DNA of 64,000 bases from Sphingobium sp. OAS761 (GTDB lineage Bacteria; Pseudomonadota; Alphaproteobacteria; Sphingomonadales; Sphingomonadaceae): assembly GCF_024168485.1 (NCBI RefSeq), contig NZ_JALJVY010000003.1, positions 124,001-188,000 of the forward strand. The letters are read 5' to 3'. Positions 43,918 through 53,251 of the stretch are shown here, one piece after another (position 1 is the first letter of the stretch; every line of letters starts with the position of its first letter). The notes below the pieces were generated by a model. That model made no database searches. It had not been told where the DNA came from and saw nothing but the letters and a program-made list of their open reading frames with translations. The position numbers and the translations under genes were made by a program.

Positions 43918-44553
43918 ATGGCGATGAAGAAGATCGGTCTGCTGGGTGGCTCTTTCAATCCGGCGCATGGCGGGCATCGCGCCATTTCCCTGTTCGCCGC
44001 GAAGGCGCTGGCCCTGGACGAGCTGTGGTGGCTGGTGTCGCCGGGCAATCCGCTGAAACCCGCACGCGGCATGGCGCCGCTCGCCGCGCGGGTCGCCCGC
44101 GCGCAAAGGGTCGCGCGCCGCGCCCCGATTCGCGCGACCGCGATAGAGGCGCAACTGGGCACGCGCTACACCGTCGACACATTGCGCGCGATCCGCGCGC
44201 GCTACCCCCGCAACCGGTTCATCTGGCTTATGGGAGCCGACAATCTGGCCCAGTTCGGCCAATGGAAGGACTGGCGCGGCATCGCGCGACAGATGCCCAT
44301 TGCCGTCATCGCCCGACCGGGCTATGATGACGATGCTCGTGGCTCTGCGGCCATGAACTGGCTGCGGCGCTTCGTCCGGCCCGCGCGCCAGAGTGCAGAC
44401 TGGACGAATTGGAGAGTGCCGGCGCTCGTGCTATTGCGCTTTCGCCCTGATCCAAGATCGGCAACCCTGCTGCGGCAGGCAGACCCCCTCTGGCATCGCG
44501 AATATGAAGCAACGCGTGTGCGCGATCCGCTCACGCGCCGGTATATCGTCTAG
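43918..44553 (+). CDS. nadD: Nicotinate-nucleotide adenylyltransferase
   Basis: 211 aa. The nucleotidyltransferase motif 'GLLGGSFNPAHGGHRAIS' carries the (T/H)xGH-type signature, and 'FIWLMGADNLAQFGQWKDWRGI' is characteristic of NadD. It forms NaAD from NaMN and ATP in NAD synthesis. An alternative start is ATG 43924. It is upstream of rsfS and rlmH, a conserved gene order. Confidence 0.93.
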   Translation: MAMKKIGLLGGSFNPAHGGHRAISLFAAKALALDELWWLVSPGNPLKPARGMAPLAARVARAQRVARRAPIRATAIEAQLGTRYTVDTLRAIRARYPRNRFIWLMGADNLAQFGQWKDWRGIARQMPIAVIARPGYDDDARGSAAMNWLRRFVRPARQSADWTNWRVPALVLLRFRPDPRSATLLRQADPLWHREYEATRVRDPLTRRYIV

Positions 44554-44565
44554 ATTGGAGTATGT

Positions 44566-44955
44566 TTGACTAACCTCGCCCCTGCCAACGATACGGTGCC
44601 CGGCGCCGATTCCGTGGCCGCCCTGCACGCCCTTGTCATGCAGTCGCTCGACGACGACCAGGCGCAGGAAACCATCTCCATCCCCCTGGAAGGCAAGAGC
44701 AGCATCGCCGATCACATGGTGATCGCGAGCGGCCGTTCGTCGCGTCAGGTCGCGGCCATGGCCCAGCATCTGGCCGAAAGGATCAAGAAGGAAACGGGCC
44801 GTTCCGCGCGGGTCGAAGGCCTTCCGGTCGCCGACTGGGTGCTGATCGACGCGGGCGACGTGATCGTCCACCTGTTCAAGCCCGAAGTGCGCAGCTTCTA
44901 CAATCTGGAACGGATGTGGGGCTTCGTCGACGCGCCGGTGGCCGGGACCGCCTGA
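44566..44955 (+). CDS. rsfS: Ribosome silencing factor RsfS
   Basis: 129 aa from TTG 44566, supported by TTGGAG five bases upstream. 'GKSSIADHMVIASGRSSRQVAAMAQHLAERIKKE' and 'DWVLIDAGDVIVHLFKPEVRSFYNLERMW' are RsfS (DUF143) signatures. It binds L14 and blocks subunit joining when nutrients fall. It is 12 bp after nadD. Confidence 0.94.
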   Translation: MTNLAPANDTVPGADSVAALHALVMQSLDDDQAQETISIPLEGKSSIADHMVIASGRSSRQVAAMAQHLAERIKKETGRSARVEGLPVADWVLIDAGDVIVHLFKPEVRSFYNLERMWGFVDAPVAGTA

Positions 44956-45014
44956 CGCCGCAGTCCGGACCGGCCCCTTCGACAGGGGCGCGATGACGGG
45001 CTAGGGGAGGCGCC

Positions 45015-45437
45015 ATGCTCCTCCACATCATCGCGCGCGGCAAGATCGGGCGCTCGCCCGAAGCCGACCTTGTCGACCGCTATGCCAAGCGGCTGACCAT
45101 GCCGTTCAGGGTGACCGAACTGCCCGACCGGGGCGGCAAATTGCCGCCCGTCGGTCCCGGCGCGGTCACGGTCATGCTGGATGAAAAGGGCAAGCAGCTC
45201 GGGTCGATGGACTTTGCCCGCCGGATCGAAGGCTGGCGCGACGCGGGTACGCGCGAATGCCGCTTCCTGATCGGCGCGGCGGACGGATTCGATGATACCG
45301 AGCGGGCCAATGCCGACCTGCTGATCGCCTTCGGCGCCATGACCTGGCCCCACATGATGGCCCGCGCGATGCTGGCGGAACAACTCTGGCGCGCCTGCTC
45401 GATCCTGGCGGGGCACCCCTATCATCGCGAAGGCTAG
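45015..45437 (+). CDS. rlmH: 23S rRNA pseudouridine-1915 N3-methyltransferase
   Basis: 140 aa. SPOUT-fold signatures 'VTVMLDEKGKQLGSMDFARRI', 'CRFLIGAADGFDDTERANADLLIAFGAMTWPHMMARAMLAEQLWRA' and 'HPYHRE' near the end. It methylates the modified base in helix 69 of 23S rRNA using SAM, acting on assembled ribosomes. It follows rsfS, a widespread order. Confidence 0.95.
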   Translation: MLLHIIARGKIGRSPEADLVDRYAKRLTMPFRVTELPDRGGKLPPVGPGAVTVMLDEKGKQLGSMDFARRIEGWRDAGTRECRFLIGAADGFDDTERANADLLIAFGAMTWPHMMARAMLAEQLWRACSILAGHPYHREG

Positions 45438-45488
45438 AATCGCTCGGCCTTTTTGCCTAGGCAGGCTTGGAAACGGGCGGGACGGCAG

Positions 45489-46724
45489 GTGAAACGCGAC
45501 ATCCTCATTGCGGGCGGACTGGCGGGGCTGATGGCCCTTGCGGCCACGCGCCTGCCCGCGGCGGATGGCGATGCGATCATCCTGCAGGGAACGGCGGGCA
45601 CGACGCTGGCGCAGGAGCAGCAGGCGCTCAAGGATGCGCGGCGCCAGTCGGTCGAGGCGCGCGCCCGGTCCGAGCGGCTGGAGCAGCAGGCGGGCGCGGC
45701 GCGCGACGAAGCGGAGCAGGCGCGCCGTCGCGCCGCCGCCGTCGCCGCCCGCATCCAGCAGGCCGAAGCGGACATCGCGGCCGCGCGGGCACGCATCGCC
45801 ATCGTCGCGCGCCGCCAACGGGCGCAGGCGGCGCGGCTGGCCGAAAAGCAGGAACCGGTCGTCCGGCTGACCGCCGCGCTTCAGATGATGGCGCGGCGGC
45901 CGGTCGCGCTCGCCCTGGTGCAGCCGGGCAGCGTCACCGACGCGGTCCACATGCGCGCCGTGCTGGGCCAGGTGCTGCCGGTGATCGAACAGCGCACGGC
46001 GGGGCTGCGCGCGGAACTGGCCGAAAGCCGCAGGCTGCGCGCGATCGCGCAGCAGGCCGCCGATGCGCTGGCGCAGGCACAGGACGATCGCAAGCGGCAG
46101 CAGACCGAACTGGCGGCGCTGGAATCGCGCAAGCGCCTCGACGCGCGCGACTATCGCGCCAATGCGGGGCTGGAAAGCGACCGTGCGCTGGCGCTGGGCG
46201 AACGGGCGCGCGACATTGTCGACCTGATGGACCGGCTGGAGGAAGCGGGTGACCTGCGCGATCGGCTGGCGGCCCTGTCCGGCCCGCTGATCCGGCCCGC
46301 CCGCCCCGAACGGGCGGGCGCCGCCGCACCGGAGCGCGCGGTCGCCGACAGCGGCCCGCCCCCCTATCGCCTGCCCGTCATCGGCCAGCTCGTGACCGGC
46401 ATGGGCGAGGTGAACGACAGCGGCGTGCGATCGCGCGGCCTGACGCTGGTGACGCAGCCGGACGCGCAGGCGATCGCGCCGACCGCCGGCCGCGTCGCCT
46501 TCGCCGGCCCCTATCGCGATTACGGCCAGATCCTCATCATCGACCATGGTCAGGGCTGGACCACGCTGATCACCGGCCTGCACCGTGTCACCGTGAATGT
46601 CGGCGACACCGTGCGGCAGGGCGATCCGGTCGGTATCACCGGCGCCGAGCGCCCGAACATCACCGTCGAACTGCGCCGCAACGGGCGGCCGGTGGACATC
46701 GTGCCACTGGTCGGGCTGGGATAG
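45489..46724 (+). CDS. EnvC-like murein hydrolase activator with degenerate LytM domain
   Basis: 411 aa from GTG 45489 (an in-frame TTG at 45453 is possible). A signal segment ('DILIAGGLAGLMALAATRLPAA') is followed by about 230 residues of Ala/Arg/Glu coiled coil and a C-terminal LytM/M23 fold ('IAPTAGRVAFAGPYRDYGQILIIDHGQGW'). The zinc ligands are missing: no HxGxD at the domain start and 'NITVELRRNG' in place of HxHxE. As with EnvC, it probably activates amidases rather than cutting peptidoglycan. It is upstream of the ctp protease gene. Confidence 0.85.
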   Translation: MKRDILIAGGLAGLMALAATRLPAADGDAIILQGTAGTTLAQEQQALKDARRQSVEARARSERLEQQAGAARDEAEQARRRAAAVAARIQQAEADIAAARARIAIVARRQRAQAARLAEKQEPVVRLTAALQMMARRPVALALVQPGSVTDAVHMRAVLGQVLPVIEQRTAGLRAELAESRRLRAIAQQAADALAQAQDDRKRQQTELAALESRKRLDARDYRANAGLESDRALALGERARDIVDLMDRLEEAGDLRDRLAALSGPLIRPARPERAGAAAPERAVADSGPPPYRLPVIGQLVTGMGEVNDSGVRSRGLTLVTQPDAQAIAPTAGRVAFAGPYRDYGQILIIDHGQGWTTLITGLHRVTVNVGDTVRQGDPVGITGAERPNITVELRRNGRPVDIVPLVGLG

Positions 46725-46912
46725 GCATCGACAGGCGCATCATCTGGTGACGGCACGGCCGGGCGGGTCCCGGCCGCCCTTGGCGTGGCAGGCCGCCCCC
46801 GCCCATTAACCCGACGCTCATCGGTCAGGGACGACGCTGGTCGAAGCGCGCTTTTGCGTTGCGGCGCGAATCGGCGTATATCGGGGCATCGATGCGAATT
46901 CCTAGGACAGCC

Positions 46913-48262
46913 ATGAAATCCACCTTCCTCCAGGGCGCGGTCGCGCTCGGGGCGCTTGCGCTCATTCCTGCCACCACCGCCGCGCTCGCCGACGGGGAAG
47001 CGTCGAGCTACAAGGCGCTCGACGAGTTCATGGACGTGTTCCAGAAGGTCCGCAGCGACTATGTCGAGAAGGTCGACGACGAAAAGCTGATCAAGGGCGC
47101 GATCGACGGCATGCTCGCCAGCCTCGACCCGCATTCGAGCTTCCTCGATGCACGCGACTTCCAGAATCTGCGCACCCAGACGGAGGGCAGCTACGGCGGC
47201 CTGGGCCTTTCGGTCACGCAGGAGGATGGCGCGGTCAAGGTGATCGCACCGACGCAGGACACCCCGGCCTGGCGCGCGGGGATCAAGGCCGGCGACTATA
47301 TCACCCATCTGGACGGCCAGCTCATCTACGGCGGCACGCTGGACGAGGCGGTGGACAAGATGCGCGGCGCGCCCGGCACGGCGATCAAGATCACCATCGT
47401 GCGGCCGGGCCGCGACAAACCGATCGACCTGACCCTGACGCGCGAGATCATCCAGCTCAAGCCCGTCAAATGGGAAGTGAAGAAGAATATCGGCGTCATC
47501 ACCATCGTCAGCTTCTCCGCCAATACCGGCGCGGACGTGCGGCAGGCGATCCGCAGCATCGACAAGAGCTTGGGCCACAAGCCCACCGGCTATGTGCTCG
47601 ACCTGCGCTCCAACCCCGGCGGCCTGCTGGACGAAGCGGTAACGGTCAGCGACACCTTCCTGGAACGTGGCGAGATCGTGTCGCAGCGCGGCCGGCAAAA
47701 GGGCGATGTGGAACGCTATTATGCCAAGCCCGGCGACGACGCGAAGGGCCTGCCGGTCATCGTGCTGGTCGACGCCGGGTCCGCATCGGCATCGGAAATC
47801 GTCGCGGGCGCGTTACAGGACCAGCATCGCGCGCTGGTCATGGGCGAACGCAGCTTCGGCAAGGGCAGCGTGCAGACCATGCTGCCGCTCAGCAACACGA
47901 CCGCGCTCAAGCTGACGACCGCGCGCTACTACACGCCCTCGGGTCGCAGCGTGCAGGAAGGCGGCATCCAGCCCGACATCCGCGTGCCGCAACTGTCCGA
48001 TCCCGACTACAAGAACCGGCCCAAATTCCGCGAAAGCGACCTGCGCCGTCACCTGATCAACGAGATCAAGACCGACGACGCCGCGCTGGAGGAGGATGTG
48101 AAGGACGATCCGCGCTTCGCCATGAGCGCCGAGGATCTCAAGAAGCAGGGCATCGAGGATTTCCAGATGGATTATGCGCTGCGGACGATTTCGCGGCTGG
48201 CGGGCACGCCGGGCGCCGCGGTCGCGCAGGCGCAGGCCGGGCGCAGGCCGGGCGCGAAATAA
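46913..48262 (+). CDS. Carboxyl-terminal processing protease (S41 family)
   Basis: 449 aa from ATG 46913, after AGGA; longer frames to 46859 are unlikely. A signal peptide is followed by a PDZ domain ('GGLGLSVTQEDGAVKVIAPTQDTPAWRAGI') and the catalytic region with Ser in 'GSASASEIVAGAL' and Lys in 'SFGKGSVQT'. It is a periplasmic Ctp protease that usually trims or degrades envelope proteins and works with cell-wall hydrolases, which fits the EnvC-like neighbour. Confidence 0.95.
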   Translation: MKSTFLQGAVALGALALIPATTAALADGEASSYKALDEFMDVFQKVRSDYVEKVDDEKLIKGAIDGMLASLDPHSSFLDARDFQNLRTQTEGSYGGLGLSVTQEDGAVKVIAPTQDTPAWRAGIKAGDYITHLDGQLIYGGTLDEAVDKMRGAPGTAIKITIVRPGRDKPIDLTLTREIIQLKPVKWEVKKNIGVITIVSFSANTGADVRQAIRSIDKSLGHKPTGYVLDLRSNPGGLLDEAVTVSDTFLERGEIVSQRGRQKGDVERYYAKPGDDAKGLPVIVLVDAGSASASEIVAGALQDQHRALVMGERSFGKGSVQTMLPLSNTTALKLTTARYYTPSGRSVQEGGIQPDIRVPQLSDPDYKNRPKFRESDLRRHLINEIKTDDAALEEDVKDDPRFAMSAEDLKKQGIEDFQMDYALRTISRLAGTPGAAVAQAQAGRRPGAK

Positions 48263-48332
48263 TCGCCTTGCGACGCGCCGGCCGCGGCAGGTTCAGCATG
48301 ACGAAAGGCGCACGAGCGTCTAAACCCACGGC

Positions 48333-48815
48333 ATGAACGCCCGCCCCCTCGCCCTTGCCCGCGCGATCGCGCTGCTCACCCCGCTGTTCATGCTGGGTGG
48401 CGCCTATGCCTTTCAATATGTCGGCGGCCTGCACCCGTGCGAGATGTGCTGGTGGCAGCGTTATGCCCATATGGCGGCCATCCCGCCGGCCCTGATCGCC
48501 TATGCGTTGCGCGCGCGCCCCTGCTGGAGCGCGCTGTTCGCCGGACTGGCCGGCCTTGCCATCGGCGTGGGCGGCGGCATCGGCCTGTTCCACGCCGGGG
48601 TCGAATATGGCTGGTGGGAAGGGTTGACCGCCTGTTCCACCACTCCGACAGGGGGCGGCGACATATTGGCGCAGATCATGGCGAGCCCCATCACCCGCTG
48701 CGACGTCGCGCCGTGGAGCCTGATGGGCATTTCCATGGCGGGCTATAACGGCCTCTTGTCGGGCGTCGCCGCGCTCGCCATCTTGGGCCTGCTGGCAAAG
48801 GCGAGGACGGCATGA
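48333..48815 (+). CDS. dsbB: Disulfide bond formation protein B
   Basis: 160 aa. Four membrane spans; the first Cys pair is in 'HPCEMCWWQRYAH' (CxxC) and the second pair in 'LTACSTT' and 'ITRCDVAP'. It reoxidises DsbA by passing electrons to ubiquinone. It overlaps coq7 by four bases, coupling a quinone-using enzyme with a quinone-synthesis gene. Confidence 0.9.
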   Translation: MNARPLALARAIALLTPLFMLGGAYAFQYVGGLHPCEMCWWQRYAHMAAIPPALIAYALRARPCWSALFAGLAGLAIGVGGGIGLFHAGVEYGWWEGLTACSTTPTGGGDILAQIMASPITRCDVAPWSLMGISMAGYNGLLSGVAALAILGLLAKARTA

Positions 48816-49366
48816 GCGCACCGCATGATTTCCCGCGCCCGGGCAAGGGCTCCAGCGCGCGGGACCGCGCGTCGATGCTGCGCGTCGATCAGGCGGGGGA
48901 ATTCGGCGCGACCCGCATCTATGCAGGGCAGCGCGCGGTGATGGGCGACCGCCATCCCCATGGCCGGGTGATCGCCGGCATGGCGGCGCAGGAGGAACGG
49001 CATCGCGAAGCGTTCGATGCGATGATCGCCCGGCGCGGCGTGCGGCCCACGTTGCTGGCGCCGGTCTGGAACGTGGCGGGTTTCGCGCTGGGCGCGGTGA
49101 CGGCGGCGATGGGGCCACGTGCCGCAATGGCCTGCACCGCCGCGATCGAGACCGAGATCGACCGCCATTATGCCGAACAGCTCGATGCATTGGGTGCCGA
49201 CGATCCGGAACTGTCCGCCGCCATCGCGGATTTTCAGGCGGAGGAGGTCGAGCATCGCGAAACCGCCATCGCCCATGGCGCGCAGCAGGCTCCGGCCTAT
49301 CCCCTATTGTCCGGCGCCATCCGTTTGGGCTGTCGTGCCGCCATCGCGCTGTCGAAGCGCATCTGA
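48812..49366 (+). CDS. coq7: Demethoxyubiquinone hydroxylase (Coq7/CLK-1 type)
   Basis: 184 aa. Di-iron ligands lie in two similar halves: 'VDQAGEFGATRIYAGQ' and 'QEERHREAFD' then 'AAIETEIDRHYAEQ' and 'EEVEHRETAIAHGA' (Glu and ExxH sets). It hydroxylates demethoxyubiquinone in ubiquinone synthesis. It is coupled to dsbB. Confidence 0.94.
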   Translation: MSAPHDFPRPGKGSSARDRASMLRVDQAGEFGATRIYAGQRAVMGDRHPHGRVIAGMAAQEERHREAFDAMIARRGVRPTLLAPVWNVAGFALGAVTAAMGPRAAMACTAAIETEIDRHYAEQLDALGADDPELSAAIADFQAEEVEHRETAIAHGAQQAPAYPLLSGAIRLGCRAAIALSKRI

Positions 49367-49379
49367 AAAGGACCGACCG

Positions 49380-49937
49380 ATGAGGAAGACCCCGATGATC
49401 GCCGCACTGCTGTTGATGGGGGCGCCCGCGCTGGCGCAGCAGGACAGCGCACCCCCCGCCGCCAGCACCGGCGAGTCCGAAAAGGTGAACCTGGTCATCG
49501 TCTATGGCGACGACGCCTGCCCGCAGAGCCAGGGGAACGAGATCGTGGTGTGCGCGCGCAAGGGCGAGGACGAACGCTATCGCATCCCAGAACCGTTGCG
49601 CGGCGATCCCAACAAGCCCAGCAACCAGGCGTGGGGAGAGCGGGTGCGGTCGATGGAATATGTAGGCCGGTCCGGCACCGAAAGCTGCTCGCCGTCCGGC
49701 TCGGGCGGCGCGACCGGCTGCTTCGCGCAGCTTGCCCGCCTGGCCAAGGCCGAACGGCAGGCCGCCGACAATGCGAGCTGGAAGGATCTGGTCGCGGCCG
49801 AACGCGCCAAGCGCCTGTCCACCATCGACGCCGACAGCGAGGCGATCGAGGCACGGGTGAAGGCGGAGGAAGCCGCCGCCGCGAAGGCGGACGAAGCGGC
49901 GGCGCAGCAGGACGATACCTCGCCGCCGCAGCAATGA
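49380..49937 (+). CDS. Secreted protein of unknown function, paralogue A
   Basis: 185 aa. A signal peptide ends near 'APALAQQD'. The core 'VYGDDACPQSQGNEIVVCARKGEDERYRIPEPLR' is almost repeated in the next gene. Two more Cys occur in 'SCSPSGSGGATGCFAQ', and the tail from residue 125 is a charged Ala/Glu/Lys helix, likely coiled coil. It is not a family I can name; similar 'CPxxxGDEIVVCAR' proteins are common in sphingomonads. AAAGGA precedes the ATG. Confidence 0.75.
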   Translation: MRKTPMIAALLLMGAPALAQQDSAPPAASTGESEKVNLVIVYGDDACPQSQGNEIVVCARKGEDERYRIPEPLRGDPNKPSNQAWGERVRSMEYVGRSGTESCSPSGSGGATGCFAQLARLAKAERQAADNASWKDLVAAERAKRLSTIDADSEAIEARVKAEEAAAAKADEAAAQQDDTSPPQQ

Positions 49938-50031
49938 CGGCCGGCGCCGTGCCGCGCCGTCTGAACGCATGAACCGCCGGGGCATTGGGCCGCCCCGGCA
50001 CAGGCTACAGGGGTATGAAGGACCAGGACCG

Positions 50032-50424
50032 ATGCGGCGCCACGTCATGATTTCCCTTTTGCTCGCCGGGCTCGCGCCGGCCCCCGCCCTGGCGCAGGCG
50101 CAACCGCCACCCGAACGGATCATCAACCTGCTGGTCTATGGCGACGATCCATGTCCGCAGGGGCAGGGCGACGAAATCGTCGTCTGCGCCCGCCGTCCGG
50201 AATCCGAACGCTACCGCATCCCCAAGAAGCTGCGCGAAAAGCCCGCGCCCTCGGGCGGACCGGGATGGGGCAGCCAGGTGGCGACCATGGAGCAGGTGCA
50301 GCGTTCAACCTTGCCGGGCAGCTGTTCGGTGAACGGGTCCAACGGCTTTACCGGCTGCACCGCCAAGATGCTGGAACAATGGTTCGCCGAGCGGCGGATG
50401 CAGGAAAGCAGGGGCGAACCCTGA
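50032..50424 (+). CDS. Secreted protein of unknown function, paralogue B
   Basis: 130 aa from ATG 50032. Signal peptide ('VMISLLLAGLAPAPALAQAQ') and then the shared core 'VYGDDPCPQGQGDEIVVCARRPESERYRIPKKLR', 'GSCSVNGSNGFTGCTAKM'. Compared with paralogue A it lacks the C-terminal coiled coil. The four Cys are conserved between the two and could form disulfides. The two genes are 94 bp apart, on the same strand, pointing to a tandem duplication. Confidence 0.75.
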   Translation: MRRHVMISLLLAGLAPAPALAQAQPPPERIINLLVYGDDPCPQGQGDEIVVCARRPESERYRIPKKLREKPAPSGGPGWGSQVATMEQVQRSTLPGSCSVNGSNGFTGCTAKMLEQWFAERRMQESRGEP

Positions 50425-50444
50425 GGAAAGGCGCCGCCGCGCGG

Positions 50445-51350
50445 CTACCCGCACCGAGCCGCCTCCTCCGCCAGCCGGATCATGCAGGCGGCGTGGCGGC
50501 GGGCAACGGCCATGCGGTCCGCGCCATAGCCGCCCCCCATCGTGCTGGCGATCGGCACCCCCCGCACCCGCGCCTGCCGCATCACCAGCCGGTCGCGCGC
50601 ATCCAGCCCGGCGTCGGTCAGGGCTAGCCGGCCCAGCCGGTCGTCCATATGCGGATCGACCCCGGCCTGATAGAGGATGAGGCCGGGCTCGAAATCGTCC
50701 AGCACGCGCGGCAGCGTATCGGACAGCATCGCGAGATAGGGGGCATCCTCGACCCGGTCGGGCAGCGCGATGTCCAGGCTGGAACGCGCCTTGCGCGCCG
50801 GGAAATTGCGTTCGGCGTGGACCGACAGGGTGAAGATGTCGGCGCGCCCCGCCGTCAGCGCGGCGGTTCCGTCACCTTGGTGCACGTCGAGGTCCAGGAT
50901 CAGGATGCGGCTTGCATCCCCTTGCGCGATCAGCCGGTGCGCCGCCACCGCCAGGTCGTTGAACACGCAATAGCCGGCCCCGGTATCGGCCAGCGCATGA
51001 TGGCTGCCGCCCGCCGCGTTGGCGGCATAGCCATGCACCAGCGCCAGCCGCGCCGCCGCCCATGTGCCGCCGGGCGACAATTGCGCGCGGCGCGACACGC
51101 GCTGCGTCACGGCAAAGCCGATCCGCCGCTCCTTGGCCGGGGGCACGGCGCACCGCAGCACCTCGTCGACATAATCGGGGTCGTGCACCGCCTCCAGCCA
51201 GGGACGGGGCATCGGATCGGGCGCGTGGATCGTCATCGTCACGCCGCTTTCGCGAAGCGCCTCCATGACGAGGCCATATTTGTCGAAACGAAACGCGCTG
51301 CCCTGTGTTGCAGGAGAGACATAGGCGGGATGGTGAACAACGTGCAGCAT
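50445..51350 (-). CDS. Histone deacetylase-like amidohydrolase
   Basis: 301 aa. Active-site motifs '[11 protein letters not shown]' (His-His pair), '[12 protein letters not shown]' (zinc ligands Asp and His) and '[15 protein letters not shown]' (third ligand) are intact. Bacterial members deacetylate small acetylated amines such as acetylpolyamines or act on acetoin-related compounds; the substrate here is unknown. It reads away from the L,D-transpeptidase gene. Confidence 0.92.
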   Translation of the reverse strand: MLHVVHHPAYVSPATQGSAFRFDKYGLVMEALRESGVTMTIHAPDPMPRPWLEAVHDPDYVDEVLRCAVPPAKERRIGFAVTQRVSRRAQLSPGGTWAAARLALVHGYAANAAGGSHHALADTGAGYCVFNDLAVAAHRLIAQGDASRILILDLDVHQGDGTAALTAGRADIFTLSVHAERNFPARKARSSLDIALPDRVEDAPYLAMLSDTLPRVLDDFEPGLILYQAGVDPHMDDRLGRLALTDAGLDARDRLVMRQARVRGVPIASTMGGGYGADRMAVARRHAACMIRLAEEAARCG

Positions 51351-51406
51351 GATCTTTTCCGCTATCCCGATTCCAACCCGTACCGCTTTAGGCTATCTGG
51401 TCGCCC

Positions 51407-52876
51407 ATGAACGCACTATCCCACATCCGTTTCCCGCTGCTCGCCATGCTCGGCCTTGGCGCCGCGCCGGCGCTCGCGCAGGACGCCGCCGCCGGAATGC
51501 CGCCCCCGGCGGTCGTGCCCACCCTGCCGCCGGAGGGCATGGTCCAGCCGCTGCCCGGTCAGGCCGCGCCGCTGCCGCCCGTCCCCGTGCCCGCCCTGTC
51601 GCCCGCGCAGGAGGAATGGGCCAACGCCTGGCTGCGCACCGGCACGCAACAGGGCCTGATGGCGCGCAGCCGTCCGGCAAAGCCCTTGTCCGGCGAAGCC
51701 CTGGTCAGCGCCCTGCTGGACCGCGCCCGCGCGCTCAGCACCGGGCGGATCGACGGCGCCGATTTCCTGGAGGTCTGGGCGATGCGGCCCGATCCGTTCA
51801 ACCCCCGCCCATCGCTGGCGCAGGCGGTTGCCGACGACCGGCTGGCGCAATGGGCCGCCGGCCTGACGCCGCCCTATACCGGCTATGCCTATCTGCAAAA
51901 GGGGCTGATCCGCTACGAAGGGATACGCGATTCCGGCGGCTGGCCCACGCTCGCGTCCGGCGCATCGGCCGACGCCATCCGCAGGCGCGTGGGCATAGAG
52001 GACCCTGCCGTGACGCCGGGCGAACCGGTCGTGGACGTGCTGCAACGAGCGCAGCGCCGCTACGGGCTCAACCCCACCGGCCAGCTCGATGCGCGGACGC
52101 TGACCGCGCTCAATGTGCCGGTGGAAGACCGGATCGCGGCGATCATGGCCAATATGGAACGCTGGCGCTGGATGCCGCGCACGCTGCCGATCAACCGCGT
52201 GCAGGTGAACATCGCCGCCGCCGTGCTGACCGTGTTCGAAGGCGATCAGCCGGTCACGTCCATGCGGGCCGTCACGGGCAGCCCGACCAACCAGACGCCG
52301 ATGCTGTCGTCCAGCATCCATTCCATCGTGGTCAATCCGCCCTGGAACGTGCCGATGTCGATCGCCAATCGCGAACTCTTCCCCAAGGGGCGCGCGACGC
52401 TGATCAAGCAAGGATACAAGATCGTCAAGACGCCGGAGGGCGGCGAGCGCATCGTGCAGCCGGCCGGGCCGGGCAGCGCGCTGGGGCGGTTGAAGTTCGA
52501 TTTCAACAATCCCTTTGCCGTCTATCTGCACGACACACCCTCGCGCGGCAAATTTTCCAGCTACGACCGGCTTGCCAGCCATGGCTGCGTGCGGTTGCAG
52601 AAGCCGGTCGAACTGGCCGAACTGATGGTCGCGGGCGATCCCAAGCTTGACGGCCAGATCCAGACGCTGATCGACAGCGGCAAGACCCAGCGTGTGTCCC
52701 TGCCCGAACAGGTCGCCGTCTATCTGCTCTACTGGACCGCATTCGCCGGCAGCAACGGGGTGGTCAGTTTCCGCGCCGATCCCTATGGCTGGGACAAGCT
52801 GCTGGCGCAGAAGATCGAGGCCTCGTCGGATCGCGCCGACCCGGCCAAGCCATCCACCATCGCTTCGAAGGATTGA
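51407..52876 (+). CDS. Murein L,D-transpeptidase (YcbB-like)
   Basis: 489 aa. Signal peptide ('LLAMLGLGAAPALAQ'), a Pro-rich linker, a peptidoglycan-binding helix bundle ('VLQRAQRRYGLNPTGQLDARTLTALNV') and a YkuD domain with 'HDTPSRGKFSSYDRLASHGCVRLQ', which carries the catalytic Cys in SHGC. It makes 3-3 crosslinks in the cell wall. It is followed by a lipoprotein and a second L,D-transpeptidase gene. Confidence 0.93.
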   Translation: MNALSHIRFPLLAMLGLGAAPALAQDAAAGMPPPAVVPTLPPEGMVQPLPGQAAPLPPVPVPALSPAQEEWANAWLRTGTQQGLMARSRPAKPLSGEALVSALLDRARALSTGRIDGADFLEVWAMRPDPFNPRPSLAQAVADDRLAQWAAGLTPPYTGYAYLQKGLIRYEGIRDSGGWPTLASGASADAIRRRVGIEDPAVTPGEPVVDVLQRAQRRYGLNPTGQLDARTLTALNVPVEDRIAAIMANMERWRWMPRTLPINRVQVNIAAAVLTVFEGDQPVTSMRAVTGSPTNQTPMLSSSIHSIVVNPPWNVPMSIANRELFPKGRATLIKQGYKIVKTPEGGERIVQPAGPGSALGRLKFDFNNPFAVYLHDTPSRGKFSSYDRLASHGCVRLQKPVELAELMVAGDPKLDGQIQTLIDSGKTQRVSLPEQVAVYLLYWTAFAGSNGVVSFRADPYGWDKLLAQKIEASSDRADPAKPSTIASKD

Positions 52877-52881
52877 CGCCC

Positions 52882-53199
52882 ATGCGCAAAATCGCCCTCA
52901 TCGCCCTCTCTGGCGCGCTCGCTCTGTCAGCCTGCGGCAAATCGCCGGAAGAGGATGCACACGCGGTCAACAACATGGTCGAACCGCCGGTGGAAAATGT
53001 CATCGTCCAGGAACCCGATGCCCTGCCCCCGCCCGAGCCGGCCAACAATGCCGTCGCGACTCCGGTTGCGCCGCCCCCGTCCGTATCCGAACAGCAGCAG
53101 ATACTGGACGATGCCGAAGCATCCGGCATGACGTCGCGCCTGCCGGCCGGCGACGAAGGGAGCCGGCCCGCAGGTGAAGCGAGCACAACGGGGGAATGA
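52882..53199 (+). CDS. Small putative lipoprotein
   Basis: 105 aa from ATG 52882 (an in-frame ATG lies at 52873). The signal peptide ends in the lipobox LSAC (Cys at residue 17). The mature region is Pro/Glu/Asn-rich, largely disordered and acidic. It lies between two L,D-transpeptidase genes, so a link with the cell wall is plausible but not shown. Confidence 0.65.
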   Translation: MRKIALIALSGALALSACGKSPEEDAHAVNNMVEPPVENVIVQEPDALPPPEPANNAVATPVAPPPSVSEQQQILDDAEASGMTSRLPAGDEGSRPAGEASTTGE

Positions 53200-53251
53200 C
53201 CACAGGGGCGCTGGTCTTGGACCGGCGCCCTTCGCCTGTTATATTGGCGGC

